A stretch of DNA of 64,000 nt, taken from Nostoc sp. NMS9. Its GTDB lineage: Bacteria; Cyanobacteriota; Cyanobacteriia; Cyanobacteriales; Nostocaceae. The notes under the pieces are model-generated. The model had not been told where the DNA came from. It worked only from the letters and a program-made list of their open reading frames with translations, and did not search any database. Within the stretch, counting starts at the first letter, position 1. Each line of letters opens with the position of its first letter. Where the stretch lies: assembly GCF_017114995.1 (NCBI RefSeq), contig NZ_JABXKL010000020.1, forward strand, positions 1 through 64,000, written 5' to 3'. This document shows positions 30,310 through 38,755 of the stretch, piece after piece. The translations under genes were made by a program, and so were the position numbers.

Positions 30310-30525
30310 GCAGTTTGTGGCTATGGATTTTATACAGTTACGATTCCAGGTGATATCACAATAGAAAAAATTACAGCTTTATTAATTGATATGGCAACTT
30401 TAGCCATCAAGTTAGATAAACCACTATCAGCACGATTATTTCCAATTCCAAATAAAAAAGCTGGGGAAATGACTACATTCAATTCCCCATATCTCGTAGA
30501 TTGTAAAATATTTACGGTTGACTAA
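30310..30525 (+). pseudogene. C-terminal remnant of a DUF711 (UPF0210/PFL) family gene
   Basis: Manual translation: AVCGYGFYTVTIPGDITIEKITALLIDMATLAIKLDKPLSARLFPIPNKKAGEMTTFNSPYLVDCKIFTVD*, resembling the DUF711 C-terminal 'KPLSARLMPIPGKKAGDMTEF'. Not in the ORF track. Confidence 0.7.
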
Positions 30526-30527
30526 AA

Positions 30528-31196
30528 TTATTCTGAAAGCAAGCTGGGAGAAGTTAGCACAAAAACATCTCTACTGCCCTGAGCATGAATCTGTGGTTTG
30601 ATAGGAGTGGTAAAGTGGAAAAAATCATGATCGTTGACTAATAAGAGTTCTCCCGGATTTAGAACTTTGCTAAACACAGGCTTTTCTTTTTTGCCAGTAT
30701 ATAGATGTGTTTCTCCACCTTGAATATTATCTCTATCTACTGAAAATATACTAATAAAATCAGTACCATCTTGATGGATACCTTCAGGTGCTGGATTACC
30801 CAAATTATCTGCCGAACAAATAGTTCTAATTTGATGAACTCCGATTTCAGCTTCAGGATGAAGTTTACAAGAATCACTAAATGCTAAGACAAGATTCTTA
30901 AAAATATCAAGTTCTATAAGTGCATCTTCTAATTCTGGAAACTCTCTTTTTATGTCACCCACTAATGGATTGTAATCTTTACTTTGAAAGAGGTAGCCAT
31001 GAGGTAATTTGATTAAATGATTTCCAGAAACTGTGAACCGAGATAATCTTCTGGAACGATAATTGCCTTTGATATAAGGGTCAATAGGCATATTACTAAA
31101 AAATGGCTTAAAACCTTCTGGATTGATTGAAGTTACTTTTCTTAGAGTAAACAGAAAAGCATATTCTAATTCCGTTGCTGTCCACACTTCTTGCAT
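30528..31196 (-). CDS. 2OG-Fe(II) dioxygenase family protein (amino-acid hydroxylase-like, PF10014 type)
   Basis: 'PAPEGIHQDGTDFISIFSVDRDNIQGGETHLY' and distal 'HDFFHFTTPI'. AGGAGG upstream of ATG at 31196 supports the internal start MQEVWT. Confidence 0.85.
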   Translation of the reverse strand: MQEVWTATELEYAFLFTLRKVTSINPEGFKPFFSNMPIDPYIKGNYRSRRLSRFTVSGNHLIKLPHGYLFQSKDYNPLVGDIKREFPELEDALIELDIFKNLVLAFSDSCKLHPEAEIGVHQIRTICSADNLGNPAPEGIHQDGTDFISIFSVDRDNIQGGETHLYTGKKEKPVFSKVLNPGELLLVNDHDFFHFTTPIKPQIHAQGSRDVFVLTSPSLLSE

Positions 31197-31436
31197 AGGA
31201 TTTACCTCCTTGCACATTGAAATTCTCCCAGTTTTTTTATGGGAGGCTTGTAATATTTAGTATATGCTACTTTTTATTACTATGTTGTCAATTTAACTAC
31301 AAAAGTTGACAATCCATGATATATAAAGTTCCTCAAATTCTGTCACAGGGCGGAGTCGCTGCTGAAAAAATTTGCAGATATGGGTTCGGTGGGTAAAAAA
31401 TTAACGTATATTTACAAGCAGCAACAAGGTTCAATA

Positions 31437-32162
31437 ATGATAGATTGGCTTTACTCTTACCCTGTTTTGTATCCCGGTATTTTGCTCAAGCGTTACAAGC
31501 GGTTTTTTGCTGACGTTCAACTTACTTCTGGCGAAATAGTGACAGCACACTGTCCCAATACAGGGCCAATGACTGGAGTATCGACTCCTCAAAGTGCGGT
31601 ACAGCTTTCCAAAAGCGATAATCTTAACCGTAAATTGGCTTACACTTTAGAACTAATTCAGGTACATGACAATGAGCCAACTTGGGTAGGCATAAATACT
31701 TTTTTGCCCAATCGGGTGGTAAAGCTAGCTTTGGCGAAATACCTTTTCCCGGAATTGGGCAACTACAGCCAAATCAAGGGCGAGGTAGTTTATGGGCTAG
31801 ATAAAAAAAGTCGAGTAGATTTTTTTTTGACGGGGAGTGATGAGGAACGCCCGATTTATTTAGAAGTGAAAAATACAACTTTGTCTGAGGGGAGATTAGC
31901 CCTATTTCCTGACACGGAGACTACAAGAGGGCAAAAGCACTTGCGAGAACTGATGGCGCTGTTACCTTTAACTCGTGCGGTGATGCTTTACTTTATCAAT
32001 CGCGGTGATTGTATCGAGTTCTCCCCTGGCGATCGCACAGATCCTGTATATGGTAAATTATTACGGGATGCGATCGCTCTCGGTTTAGAAGTCTTACCTT
32101 GCCGTTTTGACATTTCCCCCGAAGGTATCCGTTATTTGGGTTTGGCAAAACTAAAAATTTGA
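31437..32162 (+). CDS. sfsA: DNA/RNA nuclease SfsA
   Basis: 'LKRYKRFFADVQLTSGEIVTAHCPNTGPMTGV', 'RVDFFLTG', 'YLEVKNTTL'. Start placed at the internal Met (MIDWLYS). Confidence 0.95.
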   Translation: MIDWLYSYPVLYPGILLKRYKRFFADVQLTSGEIVTAHCPNTGPMTGVSTPQSAVQLSKSDNLNRKLAYTLELIQVHDNEPTWVGINTFLPNRVVKLALAKYLFPELGNYSQIKGEVVYGLDKKSRVDFFLTGSDEERPIYLEVKNTTLSEGRLALFPDTETTRGQKHLRELMALLPLTRAVMLYFINRGDCIEFSPGDRTDPVYGKLLRDAIALGLEVLPCRFDISPEGIRYLGLAKLKI

Positions 32163-32216
32163 TTACATCTAATTAAGAGAAACTAGTACAATGTCTAAGT
32201 TAGTAATGAAAAGTTT

Positions 32217-32266
32217 GTAGTAAGCACTTTAGTGCTTAGAAAATTAAGGACTAAAGTCCTTACTAC
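32217..32266. repeat. 50-bp MITE/REP-like element with near-perfect terminal inverted repeats
   Basis: gtagtaagcactttagtgctta ... taaggactaaagtccttactac: 22-bp arms with two differences. A related half-copy lies at 27351-27387. Confidence 0.75.
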
Positions 32267-32335
32267 GAACTTGATTACCCATCAATTTAAACTTGACAGA
32301 CTACTAGCAATTGCAACGTTTTTACACGTATAAAA

Positions 32336-32374
32336 CAACAAATCCATCTAGATGCTGTCTAGATGGATTTGTTG
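32336..32374. terminator. Perfect 17-bp stem inverted repeat, 5-nt loop
   Basis: caacaaatccatctaga-tgctg-tctagatggatttgttg; intergenic between sfsA and the fasciclin gene. Confidence 0.65.
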
Positions 32375-32441
32375 ATAGTTGATGTTTACTAAAAAACATT
32401 CAACCAGACTGTAATGAAGAAACGACTATAGGTAGTCGCCA

Positions 32442-32470
32442 CCTCAGAAATAGCGTTCGCTATTCTGAGG
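32442..32470 (-). terminator. Hairpin downstream of the fasciclin gene
   Basis: cctcagaaatagcg-tt-cgctattctgagg, immediately after the stop of the minus-strand fasciclin gene. Confidence 0.65.
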
Positions 32471-32475
32471 TTTGG

Positions 32476-32877
32476 TTATGCAGGAATCAAAACTGTGTCA
32501 ATGACGTGGATGACACCGTTATCAGCAGCAACATCTGCTGTTGCAACTGTTGCATCATTAATCTTAACGCCATTAGAAGCGTCAATTTTTACATCTGAAC
32601 CTTCAACTGTTTTAGCTGTCTTCAGCTTAACTACATCAGCAGCCAGTACCTTGCCTGAAACAACATGATAGGTCAAGATTTTCTTGAGCTTTGCAGGATC
32701 TTTCAGTAATGCGTCTACAGTACCTGCTGGAAGCTTGTTAAACGCTTCGTCAGTGGGTGCGAAGACGGTGAATGGTCCAGCACCTTTCAGTGTATCTACC
32801 AGACCAGCCGCTTGGATTGCTGCAACTAGTGTCTTGAAAGAACCATTGTTAGTAGCAGTGTCAATTATGTTAGCCAT
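32476..32877 (-). CDS. Fasciclin (FAS1) domain protein
   Basis: '[44 protein letters not shown]'. Confidence 0.97.
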   Translation of the reverse strand: MANIIDTATNNGSFKTLVAAIQAAGLVDTLKGAGPFTVFAPTDEAFNKLPAGTVDALLKDPAKLKKILTYHVVSGKVLAADVVKLKTAKTVEGSDVKIDASNGVKINDATVATADVAADNGVIHVIDTVLIPA

Positions 32878-33619
32878 GTGTTTTACCTATTTCTGTGTAA
32901 CTTGTTACAAATCTAAACTATTTGTTTAATAAAATCCATCTATCATTAGGCGTATGTCAAATCAATTTTTTTATTGGTAACATAAAAGTTTATATATTTT
33001 TTTATACAAATAAAGAATTATATGTACATCGTCTAGGCGGATGAGTTATTAGCACTGCTGGATGCGCTCACGATTTTTTTTACGCAGTGCTAGAGGCGAT
33101 CGCATCCAAAGATTGTCAGGGCAGCACTTACAATACCAATAAAGTTAGCTAAATGGATGATTAAAAATATTTAGTTGGTATAAATAAAGCTTTAGATATT
33201 TAGGAGCAATCTAAAAATTTTATAGCACAATCCATACTAGATAAACAAATCAGAGCTATTTAGAGAATTTAAATATACTTGCATTAGCTTTTTGTCAGGA
33301 TTTATTGACCAAAAAAGTTGGTAATAAGCGTATTTAACTGATATTATTTCATCACTAAATACATTTCACTCGCTGTTTGTGTAATTCCACTTGGAAATAA
33401 CAAACGGGCGATCACACCAATGCTTTTAGCAATTGTGATTGGCCGGGCCGTTTATTTCCAGAATTTATGATGCGTAAGATTTACGCCAAAACCTTCTCTA
33501 ACTCCCATTTATCTATATCCTCTACCTTCTGTGTGGTTAGTATTTCTGTTGACTGTACGTAAGTCAGGTATGTCAACAATGAGACTTTTAGGTAATATTT
33601 TCCCCAAACTATAACTTTC

Positions 33620-34474
33620 ATGAACAGAAGAAGACTTATTGCTTGGATTGCTACAGCAGCTAGCAGCATGATGCTGGTAATAGGCTTGCAGTTCCTTAAT
33701 TTATCACCAGCAAGCTCTGTAACGACACTTAACGTGTATGCAGCTGTCAGTTTAACAAACGCGCTGAATGCCATTAAGACTCAGTACCAAAATGCTAACC
33801 CAGGAGTCAACGTTGTTTATACGTTTGGTGCTTCTGGTACTTTACTGAGTCAAATACAAGCAGGAGCACCAGCAGATATTTTCATTTCTGCTGCTACCAG
33901 CCAAATAGATGTATTGCAGAATTCAACCCCAAGTAAATTGGTTGCAGCTAGTCGTAAAAACGTTGTCAAAAACCGTCTAGTTTTGATTGCGCCTACCACA
34001 CCTCCCGTTAGTGCTGGTAGTGCTACTCTCACTAGTTTCAATGGTTTGACCAATGCCAACATTACTGGTATTGCCATAGGTGACTATACAGGTACTCCTC
34101 CAGTTGTGCCAGCAGGAAATTATGCCAAACAAGTTCTCACTAGCCGAGGTATTTTCACTACTCTCAGTTCTAAATTATACCGTGCTAGTAATGTGCGTAA
34201 CGTTTTAACTGCTGTTGAAAATAAAACTCTTCTAGTTGGAGGTGTAAATAAAACTATCAATGCAGGTGTTGTTTACAAAACTGATGCGGCCATTTCTAAC
34301 AAGGTAAGAGTAGTACAAACTGCCCTCACAACAGAGAGCGATTCGATTGTTTATCCACTGGGTATACTCACCAGAACTAAAGTTTTAACGACGGCACAGA
34401 GTTTTTCTAACTACTTAAGTGGTAGTACAGCTCAGAATATCTTCAAAAATACTTACGGGTTTATCCTGCCTTAA
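33620..34474 (+). CDS. modA: Molybdate ABC transporter substrate-binding protein
   Basis: 'LNVYAAVSLTNALNAIKTQYQNANPGVNVVYTFGASGTLLSQIQAGAPADIFISAATSQID'. Confidence 0.94.
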   Translation: MNRRRLIAWIATAASSMMLVIGLQFLNLSPASSVTTLNVYAAVSLTNALNAIKTQYQNANPGVNVVYTFGASGTLLSQIQAGAPADIFISAATSQIDVLQNSTPSKLVAASRKNVVKNRLVLIAPTTPPVSAGSATLTSFNGLTNANITGIAIGDYTGTPPVVPAGNYAKQVLTSRGIFTTLSSKLYRASNVRNVLTAVENKTLLVGGVNKTINAGVVYKTDAAISNKVRVVQTALTTESDSIVYPLGILTRTKVLTTAQSFSNYLSGSTAQNIFKNTYGFILP

Positions 34475-34516
34475 TCACCAGAAAGTAAATCAATCAAGTA
34501 CTCGTTGTCGTGAATT

Positions 34517-35149
34517 TTGAACTATTTGGAGTTATGTCTTGTGAAGTTCACTAAAAAACTCTCAATTATTGTTTGTGGTTTGACTACTGCTTTCCTTCAT
34601 ACTGCTGTGATTACTAATACTTATAAGTCAGCAGCACAAGCTGAAAGACAAGAACTGATTATCAACGGGGGATTTGAATACGACTCTCTTATAGATCCAA
34701 CTAATCCCGAAACTACAAATCCTAATGTTACAGGATGGGTTAAATCTGGTAATTCGACAGACACATTAGGTACTAAAATTGACAATTTTCCTAATACTGG
34801 TAAGCAAGGATTATCGCTTGGTGGATTTTCAGCCATTAGCTACATATCGCAGACTATCCCTACATTTCCTGGTCAACTCTACAAACTTACTTACTATCTT
34901 GCATCGACAGAAGAGGCACCCGATCTGAATAACAAATTTAAGGTTTTTATAGGTGGAAAAAAAGTTTCTGTTCAAAACAATACACCTTACCAAGCCTACA
35001 CAAAATACACGTTAAATTTTAGAGCAAAAGGAAGATCCACCGAAATAAAGTTTGGCTACCAAGCCAAGTATGCGTTTTTATATTTGGATGACGTGAGTGT
35101 CAAAGCTACACCTGAAATCAAGGGAAAAACTATAGGGATGACCCCGTGA
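34517..35149 (+). CDS. Choice-of-anchor-type secreted protein lacking a PEP-CTERM tail
   Basis: 'NGGFEYDSLIDPTNPETTNPNVTGWVKSGN...'; paralogous to the next gene, but C-terminus is 'ATPEIKGKTIGMTP*'. Confidence 0.8.
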   Translation: MNYLELCLVKFTKKLSIIVCGLTTAFLHTAVITNTYKSAAQAERQELIINGGFEYDSLIDPTNPETTNPNVTGWVKSGNSTDTLGTKIDNFPNTGKQGLSLGGFSAISYISQTIPTFPGQLYKLTYYLASTEEAPDLNNKFKVFIGGKKVSVQNNTPYQAYTKYTLNFRAKGRSTEIKFGYQAKYAFLYLDDVSVKATPEIKGKTIGMTP

Positions 35150-35416
35150 TAGATGATGGGGATGAATAAACCAAAGGTAGAAGCCTAAGCAATGTCTGGC
35201 TCAATAGTGTCAATAATGCCACTAAAATTCATCTGATTTAAAAACTCCATAATGCGTTTGTTGAGAAAAATTGCCTTGGGTGTATGAATCATTATCCACA
35301 TCTATAGCTAACTCTTATAAACCAGAAGAAAGTGTTCATTTTTATTGACACTACTGAAAGCCAGCCAGCATGGATGTAACTATCAACTTATTTTCATTGT
35401 CAAAATTTAGAATTAT

Positions 35417-36085
35417 TTGGAGTCAAGTTTCATGAATTTAACTAAAAAACTCTCAATTATTGTTTTTAGTTTTACTACTACCTTAATTAGTACTGCTGTG
35501 ATTACTAATATTTATAATACAGCAGCACAAGCGGCAGAACTTGTTAAAAACGGAAGCTTTGAACTCGATCCCCTCGTAGATCCTAACAATCCCAACGCTA
35601 CAAATCCGAATATTACAGACTGGACTAAGTCTGGCGATCCGATGGATATATCAGGGATAAGAATAAGCAATTTTCCTCAGCATAATAGTGGTAATCAGGG
35701 CTTATCACTTAGTGGATTTATAGGTCTTAGCTACGTATCACAGACACTTTCTACACAACCTGGTCAGAAATACGAACTTAGTTACTATTTAGCATCTATA
35801 GATGAGGCCCCTAACCTTGATAATCAATTTCAGACATTTGTAGGTGGAAATAAGCTTTTTGATCAAAAAGACATTTCTTTTCAACTATACACGCAATATA
35901 AGTTCAATTTCACGGCAGATGCATCATCCACAGAGTTAAAGTTTGGGAATTGGGATAAATATGAATTCTTATACTTGGATAATGTGAGTGTAAAACCTGT
36001 GCCTGAGCCATCAACTATTGGAGGAATAGCAGTTACTGCTGGTTTATTGGGAATATGGCTGAAGAAAAAGAAAGCAATTAGCTAG
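35417..36085 (+). CDS. Choice-of-anchor-type PEP-CTERM protein
   Basis: 'NGSFELDPLVDPNNPNATNPNITDWTKSGD' and C-terminal 'VPEPSTIGGIAVTAGLLGIWLKKKKAIS'. Preferred start at the second Met (MNLTKKL). Confidence 0.88.
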   Translation: MESSFMNLTKKLSIIVFSFTTTLISTAVITNIYNTAAQAAELVKNGSFELDPLVDPNNPNATNPNITDWTKSGDPMDISGIRISNFPQHNSGNQGLSLSGFIGLSYVSQTLSTQPGQKYELSYYLASIDEAPNLDNQFQTFVGGNKLFDQKDISFQLYTQYKFNFTADASSTELKFGNWDKYEFLYLDNVSVKPVPEPSTIGGIAVTAGLLGIWLKKKKAIS

Positions 36086-36128
36086 AAAGAACAGCCCTTT
36101 TTTTACCTTTTGGAAAAGAACAGATCAT

Positions 36129-36167
36129 AAATCCCTCAAACTACTGTGCGGTAGTTATGAGGGATTT
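36129..36167 (+). terminator. Hairpin downstream of the PEP-CTERM gene
   Basis: aaatccctcaaactac...gtagttatgagggattt inverted repeat. Confidence 0.6.
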
Positions 36168-36255
36168 GCTCATCTTCTACTAAAAGTTATTCACTGAATT
36201 CCACCAACTATTCATTTTTGTCTTACCTCAAGTCCCTTAGTCAAAAATGTAGTTA

Positions 36256-37098
36256 TTACTCAAGTTTGTCAATAAAAGCGGAACACTGCTCATATTGAGT
36301 ATTAGGGCATGAGTGTACAATTTCCCTTATTGAATGAAAAGCATCCGAAAACTCTATTTTAAAATCTGGATTTACCCCCATAAGGTAGAGATGAAAATTT
36401 GTTGGTTTTTTCTTGGCTATTTCTTGAGCAATGTTCTGAATTTGTTTGATTGTTGACTTGTCATTGGTTCCTTCACTGACAATAAATGCATGTAACTCTT
36501 GCTTTTCATTAATCAATCCCTTGACTCGATTGATTGCTTGAATCAAGGCTTGATCGTCAGAGCGGATTACTTGCAAATCTTTTTCAATATCTCGAAGAGA
36601 TCCTTGTGAGGATACACCATAGATATTAGATATCTGCCGATCTTTCAGAATATCTACATTCATGGGATATTCTAAATTGGTACGAGAAAATTTGTCGTTT
36701 ATGTCCGTTACAAAGTTTACTGCTTTTTCGGTCTTGAGTTCATAAGCAATGTAGACCTGTATCTGGGGTTTGGATTGCGATGAAATAAAGCTTAATTTAG
36801 TAAGTCCAAACAAAGAAATTACACTACTGAAAATACCTACTTTAATCATCACATTTTTAGTAATAAAATTATTAAAGTTGCTTTCTCTATTCCGTGATTT
36901 TCTGTTCATATTTAACCTCTTAATAGTTCTAGTCATGTACCGATTACTGAAAGTTTTTGGTAAATTTTCCGAAATTATTGTTAGAATAAAAAGTATCTTC
37001 AAGATACCTTCTGTAATAGAGTTGTCACCTAATAAGATGCATTCTAAAACCCTTAACTTATGAATCTTTAAAGTTAATAAAATGTTATTAAGCGACAA
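36256..37098 (-). CDS. Uncharacterised membrane-anchored protein with a possible vWA/Rossmann-like domain
   Basis: N-terminal hydrophobic segment, then alternating beta/alpha pattern ('QIQVYIAYELKTEKAVNFVTDIN', 'ELHAFIVSEGTND', 'NFHLYLMGVNPDF'). No MIDAS motif seen. True start may be an internal Met. Confidence 0.55.
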   Translation of the reverse strand: MSLNNILLTLKIHKLRVLECILLGDNSITEGILKILFILTIISENLPKTFSNRYMTRTIKRLNMNRKSRNRESNFNNFITKNVMIKVGIFSSVISLFGLTKLSFISSQSKPQIQVYIAYELKTEKAVNFVTDINDKFSRTNLEYPMNVDILKDRQISNIYGVSSQGSLRDIEKDLQVIRSDDQALIQAINRVKGLINEKQELHAFIVSEGTNDKSTIKQIQNIAQEIAKKKPTNFHLYLMGVNPDFKIEFSDAFHSIREIVHSCPNTQYEQCSAFIDKLE

Positions 37099-37118
37099 GT
37101 CTAATGCTCAAAGCGCAG

Positions 37119-38303
37119 CTAATTTATCTGCTCTTGCGGTTTTTTATGTCCATTGCTGGATAAGGGATAATTTTGAATTTGCTGAGAAGAGCTAGATTCT
37201 AGAGATTTAAAGGATGTTTTCATTAAATATGCCCAGCGTTCATACTCCAACCGAGCATTTTCTTTTGCCTCGGAAAGTAACTCTTGCTGTTTTATCAGTT
37301 CCTCTTGAAGTTCCTCCACTCTCTTATCAGTAGCTTCAATTTTTCTCTTATGCAGTTCGTTGTTCACAGCTATCTTAAAATCTTCTTGAGGGTTAAGGAT
37401 ATCTTTTAGATGGTCATTCAGTTCTTGCACCTTTAATTCTTGTTCATGTAAATGCGAAGCCTCTTCTAATCCTGTAGTCCATGCCAGAGCAATATTTGCT
37501 GTTGCAGAAAGAGCAGATGCCCCAAATGTTGCTATTTGATAGATAGTTTGCTTGGCTAAACTTGTTTGAAGAATACTTATTAATCCTGGAAAGGCAAAGC
37601 AAGTTTCCAAGATAATGAAGCCTAGTCCAATCCATAATGTTCTATCACCTTCTATAAATCGTAGCCACCAAGCAACTGTTTCAAAGCTGGTTGCATCCTC
37701 AGAAATAGGTTGAACAGTAAATTGTTTACTGCGTTTTCCTAAAGATGACATTGTTGCTTTAATGGATAATGTAATACCCACAGCAGCAGATAGATTCAAT
37801 GCTGCAATTGGATATTGAAAAGCTTTTAAACGTTTTAGCTCTACATCAGAATGCTTGTTTAGCCCCAAAAAAAGTGAGTAAGAAAGCCCAAATACTAACA
37901 GCCAATGCCACCAAGGTCTTTTGTAGGGTACAAGCTTAGAGAGGCGTTCATATTCCTCTCTTCGCAAAGGTTGTATAGCACTTTCTGCTGCATATTTCTC
38001 TTTTCCTAAAAGTGTGATTTCTTGTTCCAGAGATTCAATTTTATCAGATAGTTTCTTAGCATTTTCAGATGCTGGTACTACACTTGCACCCCATTGCATT
38101 AATAGCATGGGATTTTGGTCTTGCAAGGTTTCTATTGTCGGTTTGTAGAAATTATCTGCAAAGATATTTTCTCTGGAGACATTACCTTCATGAAAACCAA
38201 TTTTCGGCGTATCAAACCAATTAATCTGTTTATTTTCTTTAGAAGCACTGCTTCCAGATCGCTGACTGAGAGAATTAATAAAATTGCTAAGTAATTGCAG
38301 CAT
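37119..38303 (-). CDS. Uncharacterised multi-TM protein with coiled-coil segments
   Basis: Long ORF with coiled coils ('KIESLEQEITLLGKEKYAAESAI', 'DKRVEELQEELIKQQELLSEAKENARLEYERW') flanking several hydrophobic segments. Confidence 0.65.
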   Translation of the reverse strand: MLQLLSNFINSLSQRSGSSASKENKQINWFDTPKIGFHEGNVSRENIFADNFYKPTIETLQDQNPMLLMQWGASVVPASENAKKLSDKIESLEQEITLLGKEKYAAESAIQPLRREEYERLSKLVPYKRPWWHWLLVFGLSYSLFLGLNKHSDVELKRLKAFQYPIAALNLSAAVGITLSIKATMSSLGKRSKQFTVQPISEDATSFETVAWWLRFIEGDRTLWIGLGFIILETCFAFPGLISILQTSLAKQTIYQIATFGASALSATANIALAWTTGLEEASHLHEQELKVQELNDHLKDILNPQEDFKIAVNNELHKRKIEATDKRVEELQEELIKQQELLSEAKENARLEYERWAYLMKTSFKSLESSSSQQIQNYPLSSNGHKKPQEQIN

Positions 38304-38755
38304 ATTTTTAGATACGGGAAATAACGCAACAATTACTACAACAAAACGTAATAGAACAATTACGGGAAAAGTATGTAAAAAATTGAATAAATATAACTAT
38401 ACGAAAATTTACACTCCTTAACTTTTAGCGATAACAAGCCGATCTTAAGGAATGATAAAGAGACTACAAAGTAGACTAGATAAGAATAATAGTACGTATA
38501 CTCTAGTGAAAATTGGGTGGTTTTTGGGTTGTGTTGCAAAACCTCTATTAAGGGCAGATAGCTGGATTATTTGCATCTCTAAAGTACTTTCGGACTATGT
38601 TGCACTTTTTATGCATTTCGGCTCAATCTTCAGTTCATCAGACTTAGTTGTTTGCCTAAATGCATTGGATATGCTCGAAGGTGTTGGAAGTCTAAGATAT
38701 CCCGTTCTGCAAGGATATATTCATTTTTTAGTTGGAAACGGTATAACCTGGTTTC

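Noticed and set aside
33481-33774. 97-aa minus-strand ORF overlapping the modA 5' end
   Set aside because: Mostly antisense of the ModA signal peptide region; no independent support.
35220-35300. Short minus-strand frame MIHTPKAIFLNKRIMEFLNQMNFSGIIDTIEPDIA between the duplicated anchor genes
   Set aside because: Only about 35 codons and no recognised family; too weak to call a gene or transposon fossil.
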